A stretch of 64,000 nucleotides of DNA from CAYFUR01 sp964346275 (GTDB taxonomy: Bacteria > Sumerlaeota > Sumerlaeia > SLMS01). The DNA lies in NCBI GenBank assembly GCA_964346275.1, contig CAYFUR010000001.1:1-64000 (forward strand), in the 5' to 3' direction. The notes below the pieces were generated by a model, which was not told the origin of the DNA, did no database searches, and was given only the letters and a program-made list of their open reading frames with translations. Each line of letters opens with the position of its first letter. Position 1 is the stretch's first letter. The translations under genes were made by a program, and so were the position numbers. Below, one piece after another: positions 8,711-17,572 of this stretch.

Positions 8711-9199
8711 ATGATGAGCCGAGCGACAGAGAAGGCGGAATTCGCGAAAGTCTTCCGCGAGATTGCCTTGTTTCAAGATGTGCCGGATGCTGCCCTGCGA
8801 GCGATTGCCAAGATTGGTGAAGGGGTCTATGCTTACAAGGGCCAGACACTTATAGAAGAGGGGGAAGAGAACGGAGACCTGATGATTCTGCTGGAGGGGC
8901 GCGTAGGGATCTGTCTCGAATCGATTAATCCCAGCGTGGAAATCGCCATCAACAAATTGAATGCAGGCGATGTCATTGGGGAAATGTCTTTACTCGAAGG
9001 CGGCCCGCGTTCCGCCACCGTTGTCGCGCTTGAACGGTGCCGCCTTGTGCGCTTTCCCACCGGGAAGTTGAACACTCTTTTGGAAAAGCATCCCGACTGG
9101 GCATTGATCTTTATGCGCAACCTGGCCAAGATCCTTTGCCAGAGGTTGCGCACGATGAATCGCCGGATTCTGAACCTGACACGAATGCGATACTTCTAA
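8711..9199 (+). CDS. Cyclic-nucleotide-binding domain protein (CRP-like, no DNA-binding domain)
   Basis: The product is 162 residues and consists of one cNMP-binding beta-barrel with a C-terminal helix. The phosphate-binding cassette reads GEMSLLEGGPRSATV, close to the family's GE-x-(A/S)-L-x(5)-R-(S/A)-A. The expected glycines are seen in EEGEENGDLMILLEGRVGI. There is no helix-turn-helix after the C-helix, so it is not a complete CRP/FNR regulator. It probably acts through protein contacts. GAGGGGAG precedes the ATG. The gene follows the permease by 16 bp and overlaps the convergent histidine kinase gene by 4 bases. Confidence 0.88.
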   Translation: MMSRATEKAEFAKVFREIALFQDVPDAALRAIAKIGEGVYAYKGQTLIEEGEENGDLMILLEGRVGICLESINPSVEIAINKLNAGDVIGEMSLLEGGPRSATVVALERCRLVRFPTGKLNTLLEKHPDWALIFMRNLAKILCQRLRTMNRRILNLTRMRYF

Positions 9200-10821
9200 T
9201 CTTCTGCCGTCTCGTTCTCCGGATTATAAATCGGCAATTTGATCGAAAATCGCAACCCGCCCAGATTTGAATCGTTGGCAACCTCCGCCGAGCCGTTGTT
9301 CTCTTCGCAAAATTTCTGAACCATGGCCAGCCCAAGGCCCGTGCCGGAAGAGCCCTTGGTGGAATAGAAGGGATCGAAAATCGATTCCAGCTTTTCTTTC
9401 TCCACGCCCGGTCCGTTGTCCTCGACCTGAAAATTCAGAAGATCCTCTTCCCGCGAGACGGAAAGCCGGATTTTTCCTTCCGCCGGAATCGCATCGAGGG
9501 AATTCGAGAGCAGATTGAGCAAAGCGCGCTGGAGCCGGAATGAGTCGAGGAGGTAACGTCCGTCCACGCGGCACTTGATTTCGAATCCGAACTTTTTTTG
9601 CTGGCTCTCCGGATTAAAGACCTCCTGGATTTCATCCAGCATATCGCACGGATCGGTTTCGGTATATTCCGGTTCCCTCTGTTTGGACATGTCGAGGAGA
9701 TCGAGCACCAGGTTTTCAATGCGGCGCGTGCCGTTTCGAATCAGGTTATATGCGTTCGCGGCCAAGCTGAGGTCATCCTTCTCCAGCGCGCGCTGCATAA
9801 TCGAGACGGATCCTTTGAAAATCGTAAGCAAGTTCTTCAGACAGTGGGAAACCGTGGCCATGGTCGAACCAATGGCTGCCAGGCGTTCTGCCTCGATGTT
9901 GTCTTCCATCAGGCGCTGGTTGCTGATGGCCATGCCAAGATGGCTTGCGAAGACTTCTGTCGTGCTCAGGTCCATCTGGTTGAGCGCTCTTCCTTCAGAT
10001 GAGGAAAAACTGACCGCACCAAGAACGCTCCCTTTCACGATGATTGGCGAACAAACGGCGCTTTGCACCCCTTTCGCCAAAGGGCGGCTTCCCGCGACCT
10101 CGCCGAGAACGAGGCGAGGCCGGCGATTTTGAATCACCCAGTCGGTGATGCTGCCGGGGCGCAGTTCAATGGTTTCCTGCCGGTCGGCATTTTCGGGAAG
10201 TCCAATCGCCGCGGCCAGACGCAGCCGGTCGCCCTCGAGCAGCATGATCGAGGCTCTCTCGACACCAAGCTGGCTGACGAAGATGCGCAGCAGTTTTTTG
10301 AGCTGAATTCCCCGTTCCGCGGAGAGATCCATTTCCATGGACGCGCGCCGCAGTGATTGCAGCCAGATTTCCGGGTCGGGAAAATACTCGGCGACCTCCA
10401 CGCCAGGCCCTTCCAACTCGCTCCAGATTTGACCGGAGTCCGCATCCGCCGGCAGGGCACCGTCCGCGCCAGCCCGGGCAACCGCCAGGATCGGCTTCAT
10501 GGAGAAGGACTTGAGCAGAACAACGAGCCGTGTCGGACGGAAGCTCAGCCTCACCAGCTTGACGCATTCCACGAGTTCCTGGGGATCGATTTCTCCACCC
10601 CGCTCCAGAGCGACCACGGCCCAGGATTCACCGGGAAAGCGCGTGCGTTGCCAACTGGCCGATTTCCAGCTCTCGCCCTTGACGTGGAGAAAATAATCCT
10701 CAGAGTCGAGTGCCGCCTGAAAGTCCGTTGCCAGGTCCTTGCCCCCGCCGATGAGAATCAGCTGTTTGCGATTCATGTCCGCCGAGGGAGTCTGGGTCTT
10801 CTTGTTGTCTGCTGTGCTCAT
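9196..10821 (-). CDS. GAF-domain sensor histidine kinase with degenerate receiver-like N-terminus
   Basis: The product is 541 residues from the ATG at 10821; an ATG 20 codons upstream is less likely. Residues 17-140 look like a response-receiver fold, but the expected acceptor Asp position reads VVALERGG and is missing. Residues 170-310 form a GAF domain (ERASIMLLEGDRLRLAAAIG, SAVCSPIIVKGSVLGAVSFS). The H-box has His326 in ATVSHCLKNLLTIFKG. The ATPase part has an N-box (LLSNSLDAI), G1 (VEDNGPGV) and F/G2 (FYSTKGSSGTGLGLAM). There are no membrane segments, so it is a cytoplasmic kinase. No partner response regulator is nearby. Confidence 0.9.
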   Translation of the reverse strand: MSTADNKKTQTPSADMNRKQLILIGGGKDLATDFQAALDSEDYFLHVKGESWKSASWQRTRFPGESWAVVALERGGEIDPQELVECVKLVRLSFRPTRLVVLLKSFSMKPILAVARAGADGALPADADSGQIWSELEGPGVEVAEYFPDPEIWLQSLRRASMEMDLSAERGIQLKKLLRIFVSQLGVERASIMLLEGDRLRLAAAIGLPENADRQETIELRPGSITDWVIQNRRPRLVLGEVAGSRPLAKGVQSAVCSPIIVKGSVLGAVSFSSSEGRALNQMDLSTTEVFASHLGMAISNQRLMEDNIEAERLAAIGSTMATVSHCLKNLLTIFKGSVSIMQRALEKDDLSLAANAYNLIRNGTRRIENLVLDLLDMSKQREPEYTETDPCDMLDEIQEVFNPESQQKKFGFEIKCRVDGRYLLDSFRLQRALLNLLSNSLDAIPAEGKIRLSVSREEDLLNFQVEDNGPGVEKEKLESIFDPFYSTKGSSGTGLGLAMVQKFCEENNGSAEVANDSNLGGLRFSIKLPIYNPENETAED

Positions 10822-11018
10822 TGATCTTGGCCACGATTGGTTTCTTTTTTCTCTCCCCCCGGACAAACAAAGAAGTTCCACCTAAATCGGGGCATAATTC
10901 AATCCCTTTCCTTTGCCAACCCATCCCCGCCAATCGTGTCTTGATTCCCTTGCTTCGGAAAGATATGGCCGGTTAAAGGCAAAGCGCTTGATTAGGAAAA
11001 TCAGAAAGGAGCTGGTTC

Positions 11019-11681
11019 ATGTCGAAAACGATCGGTTTGGTGCTTGCGGGATGCGGCGTGTTCGACGGCGCGGAAATCCATGAGGCCGTGATGGCCATGC
11101 TCGCCCTTGAGAAAAAAGGTTATACAATTCAATGTGTTGCTCCCAATATCGAGCAGGCTCATGTGGTGAATCATTATGAAGGACGGGTGGAGGAAACACC
11201 CGAGCACCGGAACGTGCTGATCGAGGCGTCGCGCATCGCGCGCGGGAAAATCAAGGCCCTGGAAGAGGTGAGCGCTGCTGATTTCGACGGGCTCTTTTTT
11301 CCTGGAGGATTCGGCGCCGCGAAGAACCTCTCGAGCTTTGCTTTCGACGGGCCAGAAGCGAAAGTGCACGATGGCTTGCAGAAGTTAATCAAGGACTGCC
11401 ACAGCGCGGGAAAGCCCATGGCGTTTGTTTGCATCGCTCCGGTGATCGCCGCGAAGGTGATCGGCAATGGTGTGGAACTGACGATCGGAAATAACGCGGA
11501 CGTGGCGGCTCAAATCGAAGCGATGGGGGCGAAACACATTGAAAAGAAAGTGGATGAGGCGCACGTCGATGAGAAGAATAAAATCGTCACGGCTCCAGCC
11601 TATATGTTTGAGCTGCCGATCAGCGAAATCGAAAAAAGCGTCCACGCTGCCGTGGATGAATTTGCGAAGCTGTTGGGCTAG
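11019..11681 (+). CDS. elbB: ElbB-family glyoxalase, DJ-1/PfpI superfamily
   Basis: The product is 220 residues and closely follows E. coli ElbB along its length: VLAGCGVFDGAEIHEAV, RNVLIEASRIARGKI, FPGGFGAAKNLSSFA, CIAP, and NKIVTAPAYM. The nucleophile is Cys138, in the same position as in E. coli. Family members have glyoxalase activity and have been linked to early isoprenoid synthesis. AAAGGAG sits about 8 bases before the ATG. The gene stands alone: it diverges from the histidine kinase gene across a 197-bp gap and ends in a strong terminator. Confidence 0.93.
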   Translation: MSKTIGLVLAGCGVFDGAEIHEAVMAMLALEKKGYTIQCVAPNIEQAHVVNHYEGRVEETPEHRNVLIEASRIARGKIKALEEVSAADFDGLFFPGGFGAAKNLSSFAFDGPEAKVHDGLQKLIKDCHSAGKPMAFVCIAPVIAAKVIGNGVELTIGNNADVAAQIEAMGAKHIEKKVDEAHVDEKNKIVTAPAYMFELPISEIEKSVHAAVDEFAKLLG

Positions 11682-11689
11682 GAAAATCA

Positions 11690-11716
11690 GGGGCGGCGCT
11701 CTCTTGCCGCCCCTTT
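11690..11716. terminator. Intrinsic terminator between convergent genes
   Basis: A perfect 8-bp GC-rich stem, ggggcggc (11690-11697) with gccgcccc (11706-11713), has an 8-base loop and TTT after it. It begins 9 bases after the elbB stop and ends 11 bases before the stop of the opposing metallophosphoesterase gene, so it may serve both strands. Confidence 0.85.
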
Positions 11717-11726
11717 GTCTAGACGT

Positions 11727-13613
11727 TCACTGAAACTTCAGATTTCCGTAGCGTTTTGCATCGTAGAGGTTCCCGGCCCAGAGCATTTGCGGAATTTCGT
11801 TTTGCTGCCGGTGGCGGCCGATGTTGAGACCCCAGACATCTCCCGGCTCGGGCCCTTCTTCCAAGGCCAGGTCGCTCCAGGGGATTGCCATCTCGAGAGC
11901 CCAGGAATCTTCTCCGATCTCGATTTCACTTCTGTAATCACTTTGGTAATACTTATTGGGGACCGTCCGGGGAAGAGAATTAAAGCGTGTTCCCGCGGCA
12001 TTCTGGAATAGGCGGATGTAATCCTTCTGCGTCTGTCCGGGATCGAAAAACAATTCGAAATCGTCGTCATTCCAGGTCATCGGTATGTCACCGTGGGCTT
12101 TCGTGCGCAGTCCATCTGGATTTGGTTCCTCCAGTCGCGCTGCGACGTAAAGAAACTCTTCATCATAAAGCAGCCAAACCTGAGTCTCCAGCTTCGCGGG
12201 ATCCCCGTTTCTCAGCTTGAACGCATCGATGCTTCCCGCATGTTCCCAGGTTTTTTCTCCGAGTTTTCCATCGATGGTGATTTCTCCCTTTCGTTTTGGA
12301 ACCTCCACGGATGGGGGAACAAAGAGTGTGTATCGCGCCGAGAACGTCACCGGCTTGTCGAGTTCGATCTGGCTCGGGTACTCGACGGCGATCTCGCCTT
12401 CCTGTTCGGCACGGTAACGCTTCTCCCACTCCCGGGATACAACACCTGTTCTCAGCGTTTCTTCCGTTTCGATTTCCAGGTAGGGCATTTTCTCTCGCGG
12501 CGGCGCACTATGCGATGTGATGCGAAAATTCTTTTCAATCATCTCGCCCGGAGGGACTTCGACCCAGGCGGAGTGGGGGGCAACGGACACGTTGGATTGG
12601 TAGGGGAGATACCAGGCAAGGCGGTAGAGACGAGGCTGGTCAAGTTCATTGAGGATCGGCGCCATGATGGTGATATCCAGCGGACGTCCCGTCTGCCATT
12701 CGTCGATCCGAATGGCCCGGTCGCTCAGCTGGAAACGGGGAATCGTGTCGCGATCCTCGGAATTGACTGTATCCAGGGGAAGAATCGACGCCGGTTTCAT
12801 GACAGCGACATGGGAGTCGCCGGTCGGCTCTGCCGTGATATGCAGGTAAGAGTGGAAAAATCCGCCCCGTTCCAGCGCCTGCCGCCCGGCGGTGCTGTTG
12901 ATTACAGCGTATTGGATTCCATCATGCTCTTCCCAGACGTATTCGTGGGTGTGGCCGGCGGCGACCAGGTGGACGGGATATTCTTTCAATATGCCACGGA
13001 CCTTGTTCCAGTCCTGCTTGCCGGGGTGGTCATCTGTATATCTCCAGAGTGGGCTATGCAGGAAGACAAAGATCGACTTCCGGGAGAACTCCTCTGATCC
13101 TTTGCCGCCGTTTCTCTCGGCGAAGGATTCCAGGTCCTTCCGGAGCCATTCGCGCTGCCATTCGGCAATGCGGTCGTCTTCTTCTCCATGCCAGGAATCC
13201 AGGATGATACAATGGGCCGGACCATCGGTGAAGGAATAGACGAGGCGCTCGCGCCCCCAGAGTTCCTGATAGACCTCTTCCGATTCTTTTGTCACCACGT
13301 CGTGATTTCCCGGGACCGGGAAAAAGGGCACTTCAAGGGCGGAGATTTGTTTGCGAAAGCGGCGCCATTCACCACGCAACTGGTGCTTGTCGTGGATATA
13401 GCCCTGAATCATATCACCAACCTGGATGACGAAATCCGGCCGGAGCAGGTTCATCTCGTGCATCAGGCGTTCATACATTCCTGGATTGGAAAACTGGCTG
13501 TCGCCTAAGACAACGAAACGCACTTTCGATGGAGGGCGGCCCTGTGCCGGCAAAGACAGGCCTGATGTGGCCAGCGCAAAGACAGCGAGCCACATATAGA
13601 GAAGGTTCCTCAT
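11727..13613 (-). CDS. Secreted metallophosphoesterase with C-terminal CBM9-like domain
   Basis: The product is 628 residues from the ATG at 13613, which gives a clean signal peptide (RNLLYMWLAVFALATSGLSLPAQG). Residues about 30-290 are a calcineurin-type phosphoesterase with metal motifs GDSQ, QVGDMIQ, PGNHD and AAGHTHEY. A middle beta-rich region follows. The last ~190 residues resemble a CBM9-type sugar-binding or DOMON-like domain (GEITIDGKLGEKTWEHA, YVAARLEEPNPD, WNDDDFELFFDPG, EMAIPWSDL). The domain set suggests an extracytoplasmic phosphatase or phosphodiesterase acting on or near polysaccharide. The substrate is unknown. The ribosome site is weak (AAAGAG). Confidence 0.85.
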   Translation of the reverse strand: MRNLLYMWLAVFALATSGLSLPAQGRPPSKVRFVVLGDSQFSNPGMYERLMHEMNLLRPDFVIQVGDMIQGYIHDKHQLRGEWRRFRKQISALEVPFFPVPGNHDVVTKESEEVYQELWGRERLVYSFTDGPAHCIILDSWHGEEDDRIAEWQREWLRKDLESFAERNGGKGSEEFSRKSIFVFLHSPLWRYTDDHPGKQDWNKVRGILKEYPVHLVAAGHTHEYVWEEHDGIQYAVINSTAGRQALERGGFFHSYLHITAEPTGDSHVAVMKPASILPLDTVNSEDRDTIPRFQLSDRAIRIDEWQTGRPLDITIMAPILNELDQPRLYRLAWYLPYQSNVSVAPHSAWVEVPPGEMIEKNFRITSHSAPPREKMPYLEIETEETLRTGVVSREWEKRYRAEQEGEIAVEYPSQIELDKPVTFSARYTLFVPPSVEVPKRKGEITIDGKLGEKTWEHAGSIDAFKLRNGDPAKLETQVWLLYDEEFLYVAARLEEPNPDGLRTKAHGDIPMTWNDDDFELFFDPGQTQKDYIRLFQNAAGTRFNSLPRTVPNKYYQSDYRSEIEIGEDSWALEMAIPWSDLALEEGPEPGDVWGLNIGRHRQQNEIPQMLWAGNLYDAKRYGNLKFQ

Positions 13614-13719
13614 AGCGCACTCTTTCAAAAAATGAAGAAAGAAGGTTTCACTCCGCATTCCTGTATGTGCCCTCCCTATTCGCCGAGACCTTTCCTGGCA
13701 AGTCCTTTGGCAATGGGAT

Positions 13720-13758
13720 AAAAAAATAACAGGCAGAGAGGAGTTCACCGCTCTGCCT
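13720..13758 (-). terminator. Intrinsic terminator after gap-tpiA
   Basis: On the minus strand an 8-bp stem, aggcagag/ctctgcct (13731-13738 with 13751-13758), is followed by gttattttttt. It lies 31-58 bases after the tpiA stop. Confidence 0.85.
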
Positions 13759-13788
13759 TTCAACTTTAAATGAGGAATCCGCGGAGGC

Positions 13789-14568
13789 TTAGATGCCGGC
13801 TTCGCAAATGGCGGCGAAGTCGGGTGCCTTCAAGGAGGCGCCACCAATCAGGCCTCCGTCGATATCCGGCTGGGAGAGCAGCTCCTTGGCGTTGCCAGGC
13901 TTCATCGAGCCGCCGTACTGAATGCGCATCGAGTCGGCCACGCCGGCGCCGAACATGTCCTTCAGGATGTTGCGAATCTGGGAATGGACTTCCTGCGCCT
14001 GCTCCGGGGATGCCGTCTTTCCTGTTCCGATGGCCCAAACCGGCTCGTAGGCGACCACCGATTCCTTCACCTTCTCGGCGGGCAGGCCCTTCAGGCAGGT
14101 GCGCACCTGGGAATCAATAATAGAAGCCGTTTTGTCGGCCTCGCGCTCCTGCAGGGTTTCGCCAACGCAAACGATCGGCTTGAGTCCGACGTCGTAACAG
14201 GCGCGAATCTTCGCGTTCACCTTTTCATCGGTCTCGCCGAAGTACTGGCGCCGTTCGCTGTGGCCGAGGATCACCCATTCACACCCGGCATCCTGGACCA
14301 TTGCGGGAGAGACTTCGCCCGTGTAGGCGCCGCTCTGGACGAGCTTGCCGTCAACATCCGTCGAAAAAGCATTTTGCGCACCCAGCATGACTTTCGAGCC
14401 GGACAGCTTCTCTTTCACGGCGGGAATGCTGAGGAATGCCGGGCAAACCGCGATATCCACAGCGCCAAAGTCTTTAACCAGCGGGAGCAGTTCATCAACG
14501 AGCTGCACTGCCTCGCCGATGAGTTTGTTTTCTTTCCAATTACCGGCGATGAATTTCTTCCGAGCCAT
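13789..14568 (-). CDS. tpiA: Triosephosphate isomerase
   Basis: The enzyme interconverts dihydroxyacetone phosphate and glyceraldehyde-3-phosphate. The product is 259 residues, normal for the family. The N-terminal FIAGNWKENK carries Asn10 and Lys12, His103 lies in LGHSERRQYFGE, the catalytic Glu175 lies in AYEPVWAIGTGK, and the phosphate loop includes IQYGGSMKPGN and GGLIGGASL. The ATG at 14568 is chosen because MARKKFIAGNWK matches homologues and AAGGGG precedes it; the frame is open 17 codons further upstream. It follows gap with 121 bp between, which hold a long hairpin. No pgk is nearby. Confidence 0.97.
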   Translation of the reverse strand: MARKKFIAGNWKENKLIGEAVQLVDELLPLVKDFGAVDIAVCPAFLSIPAVKEKLSGSKVMLGAQNAFSTDVDGKLVQSGAYTGEVSPAMVQDAGCEWVILGHSERRQYFGETDEKVNAKIRACYDVGLKPIVCVGETLQEREADKTASIIDSQVRTCLKGLPAEKVKESVVAYEPVWAIGTGKTASPEQAQEVHSQIRNILKDMFGAGVADSMRIQYGGSMKPGNAKELLSQPDIDGGLIGGASLKAPDFAAICEAGI

Positions 14569-14609
14569 ATCGTCCCCTTGTCTATACGGAGTTATCTGAA
14601 AATGAAAAT

Positions 14610-14649
14610 GGATAGGCACGGCGGGATGAGATCGTGCCCGTGCCTATCC
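14610..14649 (-). terminator. Strong hairpin between gap and tpiA (partial terminator or mRNA-stability element)
   Basis: A perfect 11-bp stem, ggataggcacg (14610-14620) with cgtgcctatcc (14639-14649), has an 18-base loop. On the minus strand it is followed by cattttcatttt, a broken U-tract. It could reduce read-through from gap into tpiA or protect the 3' end of a processed gap message. Confidence 0.7.
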
Positions 14650-14689
14650 GTGATTTACCTGGTGTTACTCGATTCTCGGTTGGCTGGGT

Positions 14690-15682
14690 TTATCCCATTT
14701 TGGTGACGAGATCGATACAGCGGCTGGCGTAGCCCCATTCGTTGTCGTACCAGGCGAGGACCTTCACCATGTTGCCAACGACATAGGTGCTGCCGGCGTC
14801 GAAGGTCGAGCTGGCGGGATCGTGGTTGAAGTCCGAGCTGACCAGCGGCTCGTCGGAGTAGTTGAAGAAGGGGGAAAGCGGGCCGGAATCGGCGGCAGCC
14901 TTCATGGCGGCGTTCACGTCGTCCTTGCCCACTTCGCTCTTCAACTCGGCCACGAAGTCGACCAGTGAGACGTTCATGGTGGGCACGCGGACGGAAAGGC
15001 CGTCGAGCTTGCCCTTCATTTCGGGAATCACGAGGCCGATGGCCTTGGCGGCGCCGGTGGACGTGGGGATCATGTTCTGGGCTGCGGCGCGTGCGCGGCG
15101 CAGATCCTTGTGGAGAAGATCGAGGATCTGCTGGTCGTTGGTGTAGGAGTGAATGGTCGTCACCAGGCCCTTGGCGATGCCCCACTTGTCATTGAGCACT
15201 TTAACGAGCGGCGCGAGACAGTTGGTGGTGCAGGAGGCGTTGGAGAGAATCTTCGCGTCGGCGGGAATTTCATCGTCGTTGACGCCCATGACGACTGTAT
15301 AGTCGACGTCTTTGCCCGGGGCGGAGATGATGACGCGCTTGACGTTGCCCTTGAGGTGCTTGCCAGCGCCCGCCTTGTCGCGGAAGACACCGGTGGATTC
15401 CAGCACATAGTCCGCTCCCACTTCGTCGTGGGGGAGGTTGGCGGGGTCCTTCTCCTGGGTCACCTTGATCTTCTTACCGTTCACGACCAGGTCGCCGCCT
15501 TCGATTTTCACATCACCGTTGAAGCGGCCATGCACCGTATCATATTTGAGCAGGTGAACATTGGTTTCCAGATCGGCGAGGTCGTTGATGGAGACGACTT
15601 CGACGCCGTCATTTTCCATGGCCGAGCGGAAAGCGAGGCGGCCAATACGTCCGAAACCGTTGATTGCGAGTTTAACTGCCAA
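14690..15682 (-). CDS. gap: Glyceraldehyde-3-phosphate dehydrogenase, type I
   Basis: This NAD-dependent glycolytic enzyme converts glyceraldehyde-3-phosphate to 1,3-bisphosphoglycerate. The product is 330 residues with a Rossmann start KLAINGFGRIGRLAFRS. Asp34 (SINDLAD) favours NAD over NADP. The catalytic Cys151 lies in SNASCTTNCLAP, His178 in TTIHSYTNDQ, and the C-terminal NEWGYASR is present. The start codon is TTG (15682-15680) with GGAGG 8 bases upstream. No ATG gives a complete Rossmann N-terminus. It heads a gap-tpiA unit. Confidence 0.97.
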   Translation of the reverse strand: MAVKLAINGFGRIGRLAFRSAMENDGVEVVSINDLADLETNVHLLKYDTVHGRFNGDVKIEGGDLVVNGKKIKVTQEKDPANLPHDEVGADYVLESTGVFRDKAGAGKHLKGNVKRVIISAPGKDVDYTVVMGVNDDEIPADAKILSNASCTTNCLAPLVKVLNDKWGIAKGLVTTIHSYTNDQQILDLLHKDLRRARAAAQNMIPTSTGAAKAIGLVIPEMKGKLDGLSVRVPTMNVSLVDFVAELKSEVGKDDVNAAMKAAADSGPLSPFFNYSDEPLVSSDFNHDPASSTFDAGSTYVVGNMVKVLAWYDNEWGYASRCIDLVTKMG

Positions 15683-15875
15683 TTGAGAGTCCTCCAGAGA
15701 CTAGAGTTTGATGGGTGAGAGAGATCCTGCAGTCGATTGGGTGCTGTCAGGCATGAGGGTGAATCACGAAGAAAGCCGGGAAACAGGGCTTTCGCCCAAT
15801 CGGCTGAAGGTCATGGACTGTGACCGGTGTGGTGGTCAAGCGTTTCCGGGCACATTTGCCCATTCCAACCTTAAC

Positions 15876-15906
15876 GCCAATAAAATGCCACGCAAGATTT
15901 ATTGGC
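15876..15906 (-). repeat. Perfect inverted repeat overlapping a stop codon
   Basis: GCCAATAAA at 15876-15884 pairs with TTTATTGGC at 15898-15906 around a 13-base loop. The stop codon of the GT-C-like gene (15899-15901) is inside one arm. No clear U-tract follows, so this may be a weak terminator or a 3'-end stabilising stem. Confidence 0.5.
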
Positions 15907-17572
15907 CTGAACGGGTGGATTTTAATTCCTCGGGCAGGGGACCGGGGTCGCCACCCGGTGGGGGAACAGTTTCCACCAAACGCCCCATCATGATATTCGC
16001 GGGGTGGAAGATCCGCGTGCTTCGCCCGTCGGGCATTGCCAATCCCCATGGCTCAAGAGTCGGAAACGGTGGTTCTGTCCGGAATTCCCACCAGCGTTCC
16101 TGCAGCTCCCGGGCAGGTGGGTTGAAGTCATGGCCGTGGGCCAGAAAACGCAGCGTGGCGGGGGCGTCAAAGGGCAGGCGCACGGGAAGGCGGTCGGGCT
16201 GCTTTCTCAGATAATCGCCCACATCGGCCCATTCCGCATTGAACTCGGTCGTCACCATGGGGTGGTGAGGCCAGCGAATCAGCCGGGATATCTCTGTTCC
16301 GGCAAATAGGAGAATCAATGCCCCTCCAAGAAGGAGATATTGCCAGCGGTGGATCAAAAGGCGGCGCATCACAAGCTCGGCGCCCAGGGAAAGAGCAATG
16401 GCGGCCGCGGGCGTCAGAATCAGCAAGCGGAGCATGTTTGGTGCGCCAAAGCTCAGTACGGACGCCAGCGAGCCGATCAGAATCCACGAGGACAGGGCGA
16501 GGCCCTTTATATTTCGCGCGGGACGCCGGAATACGAGCAGGAAGAATCCGAGGTAGAAAAGCAGGCCGCCCACCGCGCCGAAGACGGGGACACCCGTGCC
16601 GTGTGGGTCGTAAGGGGGCCGGCCTGCGGCATTCGCCACGGCTTTCTCAAGATTCCATCGCTCCAGGACATCTTCCGGGTTTTCTTCGAAGAACTGGTTG
16701 AATCGAGGAGGGCCGGGAAGATTGTGCTTCCCGACGTGGTCGCCTCGAAGCAATGGCATGAGGGCGACATCGCGCGCCTGGCGGGCGATAATTCTGGCGG
16801 TGTTTTCTCGCTCGAACAGGGAGACTTCTCCACTCCGGCCCGTGAAGTGGTCCGGGTTTTCCAAGTAATCCAGGCCGAGGGGAAGAAAGACGAGAAACGC
16901 GGCCGCAACGGCGGCCCCGAGTTGCTTCAAGCGCAGCTTGAGCGCGCGCGGCCCGATGCGTATATACTCGGAAGCGATGAACCAGCCTCCCGCGAGCAGG
17001 AGCATAACCGGCACCAGGCGGAAAGCGAGATACGTATAGGCGCCCAGTCCCAGGAAAACCCCGCACAACGCGGAGTCTGCGTATCCGCGTTTTCGGAGCA
17101 TGCGAAAGAAGAAGAGGAAAACCAATGCGCAAAAAAGCGGTGCGAGAATGGTGCGAAAGGCGAGCGCGGAGAAATGGATATGCCAGCGCATGAGGGCGAA
17201 AAAGACAACGGCGAGAGCGGCGATATGCGCGCCGCGGAACTCCCGCGCCAGCAGCCAGACAACCGGGATCGTGATGGCACCAATGACGGCGCTCACGGCG
17301 CGAAGCGCGATCGCCGTCGTGCCGCCCGTGAGAACGCCAAGCGCCTCCAAATACATATAGAGAGGCTCGCGCATGTGGTTTTCCGTGGCGAAAAAGATCG
17401 GGAATCCGGGCTCATTCAGGATCTGAAGAGCATCGAGACCATTGATCGCCTCATCATACCAGAGCCCTGGCACGCGCGGCACCATCCAAAAGCGCAGCAT
17501 GGCCCCAATTGCCGTCGCGATAAGGAGAAGGATCCATTCCCAGCGTTGTATCGGCCGCTTGATCGGTGTCAT
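15899..17572 (-). CDS. Polytopic membrane glycosyltransferase-like protein (GT-C / ArnT-PMT superfamily)
   Basis: The product is 557 residues with about 11 hydrophobic helices. The first extracytoplasmic loop carries an acidic pair in PGLWYDEAINGLDAL, the place where GT-C enzymes bind metal and the lipid-linked sugar donor. HMREPLYMYLEAL follows, as in ArnT-like proteins. The C-terminal ~130 residues are soluble and probably periplasmic. Enzymes of this group move sugars from polyprenyl-phosphate donors to protein, lipid A or polymers; the acceptor is unknown. Its ATG overlaps the upstream gene's stop (ATGA), so the two are translationally coupled. Confidence 0.8.
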   Translation of the reverse strand: MTPIKRPIQRWEWILLLIATAIGAMLRFWMVPRVPGLWYDEAINGLDALQILNEPGFPIFFATENHMREPLYMYLEALGVLTGGTTAIALRAVSAVIGAITIPVVWLLAREFRGAHIAALAVVFFALMRWHIHFSALAFRTILAPLFCALVFLFFFRMLRKRGYADSALCGVFLGLGAYTYLAFRLVPVMLLLAGGWFIASEYIRIGPRALKLRLKQLGAAVAAAFLVFLPLGLDYLENPDHFTGRSGEVSLFERENTARIIARQARDVALMPLLRGDHVGKHNLPGPPRFNQFFEENPEDVLERWNLEKAVANAAGRPPYDPHGTGVPVFGAVGGLLFYLGFFLLVFRRPARNIKGLALSSWILIGSLASVLSFGAPNMLRLLILTPAAAIALSLGAELVMRRLLIHRWQYLLLGGALILLFAGTEISRLIRWPHHPMVTTEFNAEWADVGDYLRKQPDRLPVRLPFDAPATLRFLAHGHDFNPPARELQERWWEFRTEPPFPTLEPWGLAMPDGRSTRIFHPANIMMGRLVETVPPPGGDPGPLPEELKSTRSGQ

